Under the pieces are notes generated by a model, which was given only the letters and a program-made list of their open reading frames with translations, was not told where the DNA came from and ran no database searches. Shown in pieces: positions 1 through 12,330 of a stretch of 64,000 nt of DNA; within the stretch, counting starts at the first letter, position 1, and each line of letters opens with the position of its first letter. This DNA is from Atherix ibis (lineage: Eukaryota; Arthropoda; Insecta; Diptera; Athericidae): NCBI GenBank assembly GCA_958298945.1, contig OY282605.1, positions 21,120,811-21,184,810 on the forward strand. Direction: 5' to 3'. The position numbers and the translations under genes are program-made.

Positions 1-3000
1 AAAAACTGATAAATATTCTTCCAATAAATAATTTTAAGTTATTAGCAAGAATTTATTTTATTTTATTCTAAAAAATTTTTGTTCGATTTTAAAAGGGGTT
101 TTTCCTTCATATTTTTTAAACAAAAATAAATATTTCAAATGTTTTTCTAATTTTTAGAATATAATTTAACAAATTTCACTTTAGCTTATTTTAATGTTTT
201 AGAAAATAAAAAATGAGAAAAAATCTAAACTTTTAAAAATTGTCATAAAATTAAATTTATATAATTAGGAATTAGAAGAGAAATTACGAGGGTATACAAT
301 ATAAATTATTAGACAAAAAAATAATCCCAAATAATATAAATTGAAAACAAAAGATAGAACTACAATATATTGTACAGATTTATGAATTCCCCTTTTCTAC
401 GACAAAAATAACCATTCGAGATCTTCTCAATTTTATATAAATAAACAAATCATTGATGAAAAACACATTGCTCAATAAATACTAAATCAAACATTTTTTA
501 GGGTCTAAATTTAATTTTATGAAAATTCACAAAAATTTATTCATTCATTTTATTGGCGGAAAAAAAATTATATTATTGTAAATATGGTAGATCCACTAGA
601 AGAAGAAAATTCTTTTTGAAAAAATACAGACTTCCAATCAATTTTGACACAATTATTTTTCAATAAGTATCTTTCTTCAATACAATAATTTTTTCATCAA
701 TAATTTTCAAATAACCGAACAAATACAAACCAAAAAAAATTATCATTTTTTTTAAGAATTTATATTTTTTTAAATTTTAAAATTTTTGTTACAAAAAAAA
801 TATTTATACAATAATAAACCACCTGACTAATTCTGGATAGATTCACTGTACTATCAGAAAAATCTAATAAAATTTATTGCAATTACAAATAGGAAAAAAA
901 TCGAATAAATTTCTTTCACTTAAAGATATTTTTAATAATTAACTTACCTCGAGCTAAAGAATTCCATATGTGTAAGTCACGAATAAATATTAATATAATA
1001 TTTAAGTGGTTTCTTACTAAATTTATATCTAACATAAAATTATTTCATTGTTTTCTTTTGATATATAAAATATTTCAATTAATTTCAAAGACTACAATTT
1101 TCAACATGGTGACAAGCAAAAAAATTTTACAATGGACATCCAAGATTTTTCTCAAAGCCTATGCTGAATAGGTAGAAATGTTCATGATGAAAATGTCTGT
1201 CAACATTTGATTATATTCAGAAAATAGTTTTGAAATTAGTTTTAGTAGTTCAGTTAGTTATATGTACATTAAGATATGGATATTTTACCATTGATAATAG
1301 TTTTGGTGGTTTTGAATTTCAATCGCTTGTAAATTATGAATAAATCACCACGGAAATTTCGTGAACCATTGCCCCCATGAGAATTGCCAAAGCAGTTAAG
1401 TGAAGCTTTCAACTAAGCTTTACTTCAAAGTAAAAAATTCAAAGAAAAATTCTAATTTTCGAAAATAAACAACGGAAAACTGAGTGAAAATATTCAATAT
1501 TCTTTCAGATTTTTTAGTTTGGATTATTTTTTTTTGTTTTTTCTATTTTGTGTTTCTGTTAACATTCCGCATCTGTGTAACTCGATCAAACGTATACATC
1601 ATTTTACTTTCCTGTTTTCTTTTTCTTTACTCTGTTAATAGATATTTTAAGATAAAATACATATTTCATCATATTATGATGACTAAAATTTGATTTATTT
1701 ATTTAAAAATATATTTCTCTTAAAATCTGTTAATAATTTTTAAAGTAATATCTAAAAAAAAAATACGAGCTATCCAAAATAGATTAGGAGAAAAAATGGT
1801 GGAAATTTTTTTTTAAATTAATTTAATTCGAACAAAATTTCAAATTTTTATTATGATAAGCAAAAGGATATATTTTTTTGCATTTTATTAATCACATTAG
1901 AAATTGAATCAATATTTTCAAATGAAGAAAATCATACGCGGATGTTCTATGAGTGCTGAAATAGAAACGATCAGTAGTGGTGTAGGATTTAGGTAAAAAT
2001 AAAATTATGAAGTTTTTTACATAAACAGAAATTGTGCCGATTTGAAAATTTCCACGTTTTCGAAAAGATTGTATAAACAAAAGTTATTCAACTCGAATGT
2101 TCACATACATTTTTCATGGACTGATCTACTCTCAGCTATTTGGTTAAAATTGGGAATATAGGAGGCTATCCTCCAATTTCTATACATTGGTTTCTGTTCA
2201 TATTTGATTTGCATAGCAACAATATAATACAAGATAGTCGTTAATTTAATTGATTTTGACGTCATGACATCATTTTTACTAATGAAAAACAGACTGCCAA
2301 AAAAAAAGCGAAAAATTCCGCAAAAAAAAACTCAATGCAAAAATCTTTCGCCAAGATGCTGTAATAAAATTTTAATTATTTTTGTTTTTCCTTTTATTTG
2401 CTTAAGTTGAAAATTTTTTTGAAAATGTCTAATAAAATTCATGGAAATTTAAAAAAGAAAAATCTATTTGCTTTTCTGCATGGATGATTTTTCCATCAAT
2501 TTATATAATGTGCTATATTATACGAGTAGAAAAGCATTTCTCAAAGGCCAAAAAAAAATACTACGAGTATTACGACTCCAGTTCAATTCGAAATCACTTA
2601 AAGTCGGAAGATTTACGAAATGTTCTTTTGGTAAGATGTTATGCATACGCACTAAGAATTAAATATTTTTGAAAGTATTATTTTTTAGCATTTTCTATTT
2701 TTGAAATTTATTTAATCCGTCTCTATGTGGACTGTTTATTGTCATAAGGAGATATTTGTTTAAAATTTCATTTAATTATATTTCGATTCAATATTCTGTA
2801 TGCTTATTTATTATATCATTTTAGTGCCTTCAGAAAATGGGCCACTTCACTATTTAAAAAAAAAAGTTTTTTATTTAAATATAATTTGCAAAATTACTAG
2901 TTTAAACCCGGTTTAAATTTGATGTAACAAAACGAGGAATAACAATCAATACCGCTGTAAGCAAAATCAGAAAAACGAAAATTAGTTGTGTACATTTTTC

Positions 3001-3400
3001 TCAAAAAAATATATTATATTCGACTTAGTTTATTTAATATTCTTTGTTTTAAATAATTATAAATAATTTGTCTTAGTTCCTTCAAAGAAAAAATGCACTT
3101 CTCTGTGCGTTTAAATAATTATAAAAACTAAATAGGAAATAAAAAAAATTTGCGATCTTATAAATGTCATTAGAACAATATCGAACCACTGTAAACAAAC
3201 TCAGAGTAATTGTCTAACGTGTAATTGAGAAAATTTTTTTGAATAGTTATTTATTGGGGGGAAAAGTGATTTACAATTATTGAAATAGTTTTCATAATTA
3301 TTTTTATTTTATAATAATAATCATAAAATTTAAGAAAAAATTAAAAATATAAAAGCGAAGAGTTTGGCCATTTTGTAAATTGGAAAGTACAGTTTTGTGA
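1..3400. other. AT-rich intergenic DNA, no gene seen
   Basis: Very AT-rich sequence dominated by A and T runs. The open frames here are under 70 codons, have no recognisable domain and look like chance frames. I see no exon, RNA gene or transposon end that I can support. Confidence 0.6.
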
Positions 3401-3465
3401 TTTGACATCTGTCAAAACATTAGTCATAAGTTTGAGCTTTGTCATTTTATATTGTAAAATGGATC

Positions 3466-3790
3466 CATCAGGCGACCATGGAATGTGCAAATTTATTTTG
3501 CGAACTAAATTTTTTCAAGCGATGCATTTTGGTCTAAAGATGTTATCTCTTGAAAATGAAGAAGCAGATACCGTTATAGCCAATTATGAGTGCTATGATA
3601 ACTGATGTTTTTTGTCCTAAACTTGAAGATTTCAATTTAGACCAGATGTGATTTTAACAAAATGGCGCTATAAGGGATACAATATATCAGTTGGACTTTT
3701 CGTTGTGGAATGCTAGTCCTTAGGAAGACAATCCTCAAACTTTAGAGCATTTAAAAACTAATATCCGTAAAATAATGACTAAACTGCAGA
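3466..3790 (+). mobile_element. Decayed Tc1/mariner-type transposase fragment
   Basis: Read on the plus strand with frame changes, this stretch gives pieces of the C-terminal half of the transposase seen more intact at 5931-7204: a FFENEEA-like segment, then PKLEDFNLDQM, then a run ending in NPQTLEHLK. Stops and frameshifts break it throughout, and no terminal repeats are visible. It is a fossil of the same broad family as the pieces at 5202-5830 and 18700-19390. Confidence 0.5.
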
Positions 3791-5200
3791 CTAAAATTTG
3801 AGATAACGGTATTAAAATTACCTCAACAGAATTTTTACCTGCAAGAAGTCTTGTGGCGGCCATTTTCGAGTGATGTTTTGTGTAAACACATTTAAAATTC
3901 AGATTTCGATTAAATTATTATAATATAAATTCACTAATATTATAATATTTTGATATAATTACCATAATGGCAAAATATATGCAATATAATTAATTTAAAA
4001 AATTATCAAAATCTGAACCATAAATATATTTTATTAAATTTAAATTTTTCAAAGCGTAAATTGTACAAACCTATATTATGGATGTGTATACAAAATAGTC
4101 TTATAAATGTTTAGATGTAATTTCTTCTACTAAAGAAAATATTTAAAAAAGTAAATTTATTATTAAATAAAATTAAAAAATATTATAAACTCTGAGATTA
4201 AATCAAAATATAAAAAATACATTTTTTAATTGTTATTTTATATAAAGATTCACATATTTGAAAATACATATTCGCAATTAGATAAAATATGAAAAGCATA
4301 AGAAAAATGAGGTGAAATTTTCATGTCATGTTTTCTGAACGGTGATTTCGTTGACACATTTTTAATCTAAAATCTTCTCAGCTGATTTAGTTAAACTAGT
4401 AATAATTTCATGACGGTATCCAGAAATAAGTTTCCGTTTTATGAATTTTCGTTCCGCTCATAAGGCGTCCTTTATGAATGCATGTTCTTGTAATGCAGAA
4501 ATATTTATTACAAGTGCCTACTATAACTGCAAAATAGAACGACAATCTAAGAACTATTTTGAACGGGTGCAGTTTAATGTTATTTCTGCTGACATTTTGC
4601 AATGTTTTCCGGCAAATTGCAGTTGAAATTATCGACCCCATTTATGAGTTGATTACTTCATTCATTTGTCTTATCCTCTGCCATTCTACAACCCGATATT
4701 TTCTCCACTTTTTGTTTATTTTACATTCATAAGATTTGTTAGACGATAAAACCACCACGTCACTTACTGAATTGAAAACAAATTGCATACATGTCGTCCA
4801 CTTAATTTCAAAATATACTTGTTACTCGCATTAGAAAAGAATATTTTCATACATTCTATAAAACAAAAAGTCCATCTTGTCAGATCTGTTCATTGTCAAG
4901 TTTCAATTGGTTTAACTAATGTCTGCCAATTTTCGCTCTAATAGAAATTTCACCATAATTTTCCTTATAGAAACATTAAAATTAAAGTGAATCAAAAGAG
5001 TAATTGCTTTTATTCAATTCGAATGTGCATCATTGAAATGAAACAACCAAACTGGTCATTTTAATTGCTGTAAATTAAAAAGGATAATAACCAACCAATA
5101 AGTAATAGGTAATCCATTTTTTCCTAGAATTTGACAGTTGTTAAATAAGTCTATCTATTAAAATAATATTTGTTTATTCTAAAATTTGTCAGTTTATTTT
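3791..5200. other. AT-rich spacer with one possible transposase scrap
   Basis: Mostly featureless AT-rich DNA. On the minus strand, 4408-4641 is open for 77 codons and contains RKTLQN and KLHPFKIV, which resemble the RILRKDLGLHPYKI segment of the transposase at 6604-6906. The match is short, so this is only a possible fragment. Nothing else is recognised. Confidence 0.35.
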
Positions 5201-5201
5201 A

Positions 5202-5830
5202 TGAATCGTATTAGTACCAAAAAATGCGTTAAAATTGTTAAAACTTTCTACGAATGTGGTGCAGGCACGTTACGTGCTTTGGGAGGAGATTCATTTTGCA
5301 CTCAGTGAACATCTTCAACACTTTCGGTACATCAAAATGGCCATTTATACGGCTCTGAAAACCCATAAAGGACTATGAAGAAGCCATTGTATTAGCGAAA
5401 AGTCTGGAGTGCATTTTGGTCTGAAGGTGTCATTATTCTGTATTTCTTTGCAAATAAATGACAACCAATTATTTTTAGCTTTAACTTGAAAATTTTAATC
5501 GGAACCATAAGGTGGTTTCAACAAAACGGCACCACAAACCATATAACACGCAAAATGTTAGCTTTATTGTGCAGAAAGTTCCCAGAACGTGTAATTTCGA
5601 AATTTTAGTAATGTTAATTGATCTCCAAGATCGTGCGTTTTGAATCCGTTTAGACTTTTTTTATTAGAAGATTACGTGAAAAATCTTATTTACGCAGACA
5701 ATCCTTGAATTTTACAGCATTTAAAAATACCAAATTATGCAAAAAAGTCATCAAAAATTATCTCATATTACTCCAGTTTTGTTAGAAATCTTTATAACAG
5801 CTATTTGAACGATGCTATATTTTATGCATA
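5202..5830 (+). mobile_element. Decayed Tc1/mariner-type transposase, plus strand
   Basis: From the ATG at 5202 the translation begins with a helix-turn-helix-like segment (VKIVKTFYECGAGTLRAL), as in the N-terminus of this transposase group. Further on come WSEGVIILYFF, then RWFQQNGTTNHITRKM, the region of the second catalytic aspartate, which is N here. Stops and frameshifts are frequent, most of the middle is missing and no terminal repeats were found. It lies about 100 bp upstream of the better-preserved element at 5931, which has the opposite orientation. Confidence 0.55.
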
Positions 5831-5930
5831 ATAACAAGTCTGAGGAATATAATGAAATATCTGAATTTAGGGTGTCATTTTTCGACATATTTATATAGAA
5901 TTTAATATTATTTTCTTATCAATCATACTA

Positions 5931-7204
5931 AAGGATTTTCGAATAAGAGTGATATGATTTCTTTTCAAAAAAAAAAAACACTAATTGTTAAGGAAATTCA
6001 AATGTTTTTTATTTAATGTAAAGTACAATCGATACAATTAAGTTCTGAAAAAAACGTCATTCAAATAGCCTCCACGATACGCAGGAACGTATTCGATGAA
6101 CTCAATTTTCGAGGACTTTTTCCACTAAATCAAGTCGTATGTCATGAATAGCATGTTCCATATTGACTTTTAAAGCTTGAAGAGAGTCTGGTTTAAGACT
6201 AATGACGTCAAATAACTCCACAAGAAATAGTCTTATGGTGTTAAATCACAACTTCTTGGAGGCCATTCAATGTCACAATTTCTTGAAATAATCGAATCTC
6301 CAAAATTTTCTCGAAATAATTCGGCTGTTGCACGTGCTGTGTGGCACGTAGTCCCGTCTTGTTGGAACCAGATGTTGTCAAGATCAACTTCTTCCAATTT
6401 CGGCCATAAAAAGTTGGTTATCATCGATCTATACCGCTCTCCATTGACAGTAACGGTGTTACCAGCTTCATTTCGAAAGAAGTACGGACCGATGATTCAA
6501 CCAGACAAAAAATCACACCAAACTGTCAATTTAGGTGAATATAATGGGTCTTCATGAATAAGTTGTGAATTTTCTTCGCACCAGAACCGACAGTTTTGTT
6601 TATTTACCGCACATGAAAGTGAGCCTCATCGGAAAAATCTTTATCGTTTTCAAGTTGTTCCAAGACAAACTTAGCAAATTCACGACGTTTACGGTGGTCC
6701 AATGGCTTCAGTTCTTGAGTAATAACAATTTTATATGGATGCAAGCCCAAATCCTTTCTCAAAATCCGCCAGGTTGTGGTTTGAGACAGTCCCAATTCTT
6801 GAGAACGTCTTGGAATCGACAAATTTCGGTCTTCAGCAACAGTTGCCTGAACGGCAGCAATATTTTCATTATGTGTACTTCGAGCAGTTCTTTGTCTTAT
6901 TGGCACTTGAACATAATGTAAAGAAAATTAACGCTCGAAATTTTTAACAATTCGACGAATAGCGAGCACAGTTGGACGATTATTACGACCATAAAATGGC
7001 AAAAGCGCACGAAAAGTTGCAATTGGAGAACGATCATTTTGATAATAAAAATGAATAATTTGTAAACGTTGTTCTTGCGTATATCTCTCCATGATGAAAT
7101 TATAAACATTACTGAATACAATGAAAAAATGACAGATCATGACATATTTTACAAATGGCCGAAACGTCACTTAGAAATCATATCACTCTTATTGGAAAAT
7201 CCTA
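5931..7204 (-). mobile_element. Tc1/mariner-superfamily element with both TIRs
   Basis: The ends match as inverted repeats of about 31 bp with a single mismatch (AGGATTTTC then C or G, then AATAAGAGTGATATGATT), at 5931-5962 and 7173-7204. TA dinucleotides flank both sides, as expected for a TA target duplication. The 1.27 kb length fits a single-ORF Tc1/mariner transposon. The transposase lies on the minus strand and is broken, so the copy is presumably inactive. The element at 60740-62771 has related ends. Confidence 0.8.
6200..7092 (-). pseudogene. Broken transposase of the 5931-7204 element
   Basis: The likely start is the ATG at 7092 (MERYTQEQRLQIIHFYYQN), a helix-turn-helix domain of the kind often labelled DUF4817. 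After KNFER the frame is lost near 6930 and resumes in another frame at about 6906 with RQRTARSTHNENIAAV, a second helix-turn-helix (SRRSQELGLSQTTTWRIL in consensus form) and SDEAHF, the first catalytic aspartate. A further break follows. From 6424 come FQQDGTTCHTA (second aspartate) and WPPRSCDLTP (third acidic residue), with 36 residues between the two aspartates. An in-frame stop replaces the residue after DLTP, before the DYFLW-like continuation. At least two frameshifts and one stop make this a pseudogene. Confidence 0.75.
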
Positions 7205-7206
7205 TA

Positions 7207-10200
7207 TATATATAGTTAAAACACAATATATTTTACATATAACTAAAAAAATTTTCAATTAACAATATATGCCTAAGAACCCCTAAGAAATATAGGCCAA
7301 AAAAAATTAAAACCTTAAAAAGTTACACAAATTTATTATCGTCATTATTAATTAATTTTTTTATAGCAACTTATATATGTACTATTTTTAATATAAAATT
7401 GAATATTTTTAATTTCGAAATGTTTACACTCATAAACTTCTGACAGACGAAGAATTATATTTCCGCATCAAACAAAATTTCCAAATTTGTATCATAAATA
7501 ATTGCCTCAGTAAAAAGTTCATTAAGATTTTGGTTGCTTTAAAATTTTTATCCTACTCTACATTCTTATTGGAACCATTCTATGCATTCCTATGAATATG
7601 AATTTAGTCCCATTTCTATTCGATACTATTTTAAGACTATACAATTAATCAACAAAGAAAAAAAAATATTTCAAAAACAATCTATTTTTTAACAATAATC
7701 TTTTCAAATCACTCATAATCACTAATATGAAATAAATAAAAATTCAAATAAATTCCATTCCATATACAATATATTAAAAAAAAAAGAGAGAAACGTATAT
7801 ATTTATTTAACCAAAAAAAAAAAAAAAAACACTCCATATGGACATGGGATATTTTTATGTTCTTTTTAATGCAGTCAAAATCTGAAAAATGTTTCATTTA
7901 ACAGAAAATGATTATTTCTTCTTAAATATTTTTGTAAAAAGTTTCCCCTTATGTCTGTCGGAATTTAGGCAAGTTAAAAATAGCGAGAATTATTAAAAAT
8001 TCATTTTATAACTATGTAAAATATCACAAATTTTCAAAAATTCTTAGCTTGAATTATTAATAAAAACAAAATTTTTCGTATAAGTTTGTATTTCAGCCTA
8101 AAAATATGCACACACACACATTTAAATATATTGATTCATTTTACTTATAAAATGTGATTTTGATTTGCGTCAGTAAATAAGGAACATAACTCTAACTAAA
8201 TCAGTATGTATACATCCGTCTTTTTGGTCGACATGAAAAAAAAACGAAAAAACGAAAAAATCCTCACGTAAGTTTGTTGAAAGTAAAAAAAAAATAAGGA
8301 AAATTAAATTAAAACGGGGGAGCTACTTTTAATATACGCGCGTTGTTAGCCAAAAATAAATTCGAAAAAAGCTAAAAATATAAATCATAGCCAAGAAAAA
8401 AAAACTATACGGGAAAAAATATTCCACTAACCCATATGAAATGATACATATACAAACATATGCACATAATTATTCAAACTCATCGATTCAACTACATAAT
8501 GAACAAATATATCATTAAATTAGGTCCACCGATAACATTCCCACGGAACAACTATAAAAAAAAGCGACAAACGTTAATCCCTAAAAAAGAAACACTAAAT
8601 TTTTAATTTTTTTTCTGAAATTTTTAAACTGAAGAAAAATATATTGGACTGCTTTTATAGACGTTTTATTTAAAAACTAAACGGCTTAACTATTAAATGG
8701 TCTCAAATTGATTTAAATTGTGGAAAAAAGAGTTTGTTGATATTATATTGTATATTTTGTAATTGGCGGTTAATATTATGGTCATGAAGTTGACAGCAAA
8801 AGAAGTCGTAACAAAATCGAATTGATTAACAATTTTCTGTTGATATGCAGAAATGCTTATACGCTCGTGGCCTAGTCGTATGAGTAAGTTACCGGCTGCT
8901 TTGAATGTCGTCATTTCGATGGAGTGCGTGCGTGCGTGTCAACACGGTAATACAATTCTTAACGAAAAGTTTCCAATATTTTCGAAAGAAAATTTATTCA
9001 AAATTCGATTTTATTTATGCGCATTTTTATATTTCATATTTTTCTATTTTCATCAACATTTCTCTGCATACACAAACTCAAATTTAAATATGTATATTAT
9101 TTTTTTTTTTTTTTTGAATATCTCATAATATTTTTAAATTATGATCAAATTTAAAAATATCTGTTTCTGTTTAAATTTCATATTTCAGTCATGTTATTAA
9201 ATTTTTAAACATATATTTAATATAATTAAAAATATATTACACTTCGATATGGATAATTATGGACGACTTGGGGGAAAGAGAAGAAGAAAACCAAAATTAA
9301 ATATTTAGCGAGGAATATTCTTTCGTAATTTTATGAGGTAATATTTTTTTATAAAATCGTCACTCAAAGTTTGTAATTAAAATATACCGTCAAAAAATAT
9401 TATTTTAATTTTTCTTTTGTATTTTCAGTACAAAATTGGAAATTTATACATAATGTGTGTGTACGAGCATAAAATAGACATTTTTTTTTAAAAAATTCAC
9501 TCAAATAAAGGAACAATCGTAATTTTAAATGAAAACTACGGTAATTTGCGTTTTTTTTTTTTAAATATTAATATCCTATTAGATCTGTTTTTTGTTTATA
9601 AATAAAATTAAATTTCTTTAAAAGGGAGTTTAATTTTATTTGCAAAAGCTAAGAAAAGATATTAAAATAATTGAAGTGACGTTTAGACATATCAACATAA
9701 TGGCAAGATGGCGTTGATTAAGTCGACATTTACTCATTTAGACATGGGATCAACAGAGGCCAAAAACTCCCAAATTTAAATCAAAATTTAATGAATTATG
9801 TTGCTTTTGAATTATTGAAAATATATACAAATATATTATTATTTTTTTATTAGTTTGGTGTTAATTAAGGAAATTAGAAAATGATTAATTATTTTTATAA
9901 AATATAATGATTATTATATGTTATATTGTATTACTTTTTCTATGTTTAATATTTAAATTTACATTTATTATTTTTGGACATTAATTTTTATATTATATTA
10001 TTTATATTAGAATATGAACTTCTGGTTGATCTGTCTTTTTCCGCTTACTGCCGCGTTTTATTTAAGACGGCAGGAAAGAGAAAAAGGCGCATTAATTAGA
10101 TTTGAACACAACACAAAACAATTTATTTAATTCGAATTTGGTAAGTATAAATAAAGAAAAGTTAGCATATTTTTAAAAATATATTTATATATATGTAAGC

Positions 10201-10788
10201 CTATTTTAAATATTATAAATTATATAATTCAAATTGAATATATAAAAATAAGGAATTGGGAAAATTTAATGAACGTAAACCCTGTAAGTGTACTTAGTAG
10301 TGAATGAACAAAAATTTTACTTTAGATTCAAAGCATTTGTAGGGGTTTTTAAATTAAATGTGCTACTATCCAATAAATTAGTTATTATTAGCAATTTAAT
10401 AATGAAATATGAAAAAATTGATATAAATAAATGTTAAATAATATTTTATTTTTTTGTTTTATTACAAAATACATCAAGAAAAGTATTTTTACTCAGTTTT
10501 TATTGTTATTATACATAACGGAAGAAATTGGTTTTGAAAATTTTAATTTTAAATCAATTAATTTGCAAAATAATCAAATTGTTTTAAATTAATTAAATAT
10601 TAAAAATCTCTAAAATATATTTATCTTAAATTTGTACTAATATGTATATAAATTGTAATAAATAAATACGATTTCCATTTGCAAAAATAAATTATAGTAA
10701 ATTTAATTGTTTTTCTAAATGAAAATAATTATAATTATTTTTTTTTAAAGAATTTTATTTTATTATTATACGTTAATATTATCACAAT
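7207..10788. other. AT-rich intergenic DNA, little recognisable
   Basis: Mostly A/T runs and simple sequence. On the minus strand 8693-8914 is open for 73 codons (begins MTTFKAAGNLLIRLGHERIS). The first part has more balanced codons than its surroundings, with a possible donor just after the eighth codon, but nothing links it to a family and it may be chance. An imperfect hairpin lies at 10035-10086. No gene is called. Confidence 0.5.
10035..10086. repeat. Imperfect 19-bp inverted repeat
   Basis: Arms at 10035-10053 and 10068-10086 pair at 15 of 19 positions around a 14-nt loop. The outer CTTTTTC and inner CTGCCG blocks are perfect. It stands out as a GC-containing island in an AT-rich stretch. 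No function can be assigned. Confidence 0.45.
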
Positions 10789-11878
10789 CAAAGGGTGATT
10801 TTTTTCCTGTTTGGTTTTTATTTTTGATAGATTGCGCATAACACATGACGTGCGTCAAAGTCAATTGTGCTCATTTTATCATGAAAAGGCTTACACCCGA
10901 ACAAGGCTTACAAAGTATTGGATTTTATTATCAAATTTCGTGCTCTGTTAAAAATGTTTATGGTCGTCATAATCAACCTATTGAGCAAGCAACTCAAACC
11001 ATAGTGACAAAAGTTCGCAGCAATTTTACGCTATTGGACATCAAACCAACAAACCCGTGTGCGTAGAGTGCAGAGAGAGGAAAATATTGATGCCGTAACG
11101 TCAAGTGTTGTCCACCCGTTGCCGTTTACAGCAATTACGATTGTGTTACTCAACTAAATGGAAGATTTTACGCGAGGATCTTGGTCTAAAAATGCATAAA
11201 ATAGAGCTCGTCTAAGAACTAAAGCCCAGCAATCTGCCAAAGCGGCGAATTTTCTTAGAACAACTTGAGGAAAATCCACTTTTTAACAAAAAATTGCGTT
11301 CAGCGATGGTGCAATGGGTATGACAAAATTATCGCATTTGGTCTGATGAACAACCACAGGCAAAACCAGAACTGCCATTGTACCCAGAAAAATGCACTGT
11401 TTGGTATCATCGGTCCGTATTTCTTTAAAGCGCCCTCTATCGCTCGATGATTTCAAACTTTTTTTTGCCAAAAATGGTAGAACTACATCTGGTCGACATG
11501 TTGTTTCAACAATACGGCGCTATATGCCACACAGCACGTGGAGGAATGGGCATATTGAGAGATGAGTGCGGTGAGCAATTTATCTCACGTTTCGGATCGG
11601 TGATCTGGACGCCTAGATTGTGCGATCTTTTATGGGGCTACGTGAAGTCACCCGTCTATACCGATAAACTAGCCGAGACGGTCGAAAAAGTGATTCAAAA
11701 TCAGACCTCTCGCACGGATCACTTAAAACGCAGTCGTGGCCAACATTTATATGAAATAATCTATAAAAAGTAAATGAAAAAATCTATAAAAAGTAAATGG
11801 GAAGCATTGATTTATCGAACATTTTTCTGTTTTTTTTTTTGGAAATTCGAAAACCAAACACTTAAAAAATCACCCGTT
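10789..11878 (+). mobile_element. Decayed Tc1/mariner-type element with TIRs
   Basis: The left end has GGGTGATTTTTT followed a few bases later by TGTTTGGTTTTT. The right end carries the inverted counterpart (AAAACCAAACA then AAAAAATCACCC), so the terminal repeats are about 30 bp; exact outer borders are uncertain by a few bases. Inside, the plus strand encodes a degraded transposase: MKRLTPEQGLQSIGFYYQ (N-terminal helix-turn-helix) from 10881, and from 11447 a C-terminal part with FQQYGAICHTARGG and DLLWGYVKSPVYTDK. The second catalytic aspartate is Y, and the segment around the third acidic residue is shortened. Inactive copy. Confidence 0.75.
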
Positions 11879-11893
11879 AGTTCAATTGGTTGA

Positions 11894-12330
11894 TTGGACA
11901 GCTTTATGTCGGCGGATGCGTTACTTCCACTCTTCGTAGAAATGCTGGAAAACTTTAATTGGAATCGCCTTCTACTTCTCAGTTACACTCGTATGGACAT
12001 TATCGACAGCACTAAAATGGCGTTCTTTCAAGTATTTTTGATATTGGGGAACAAAAAAAGTCACACAGACTGCGACAAGATTAATATGGGGCTGTGAAAT
12101 CACATTAACCCCCTTTTTCACCAAAAACATCGTTGATTGAGATGTCCGCGCAATAGGGCGCGTTATCATGGTGGAGCATCTAAGCGTCTGAAACATCCGA
12201 ACCCATTTCCTAAACCTTTCAAGGACTTATTTATAAAAACCCTAGTAAATTGTTATTAAGGCACAAATTCTTTAACTGGAATCACACCCGTTTGGATGCT
12301 TTCGAGAGTCCCAAGATGATATCCTTTCAA
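11894..12330 (-). mobile_element. Remnants of a second mariner family, minus strand
   Basis: The minus strand from 12196 reads FLVKKGVNVISQPHINL, then QYQKYLKERHFSAVDNV and TSVTEK followed by a stop and KAIPIKVFQHFYEEWK. This is the C-terminal third of a mariner transposase, in which the block after ISQP normally carries the PYSPDLAPCD motif; that motif is destroyed here. A second piece, 12240-12330, again reads YLKGYHLGTLESIQ and IPVKEF, so two partial copies appear side by side. No ends were found. Confidence 0.6.
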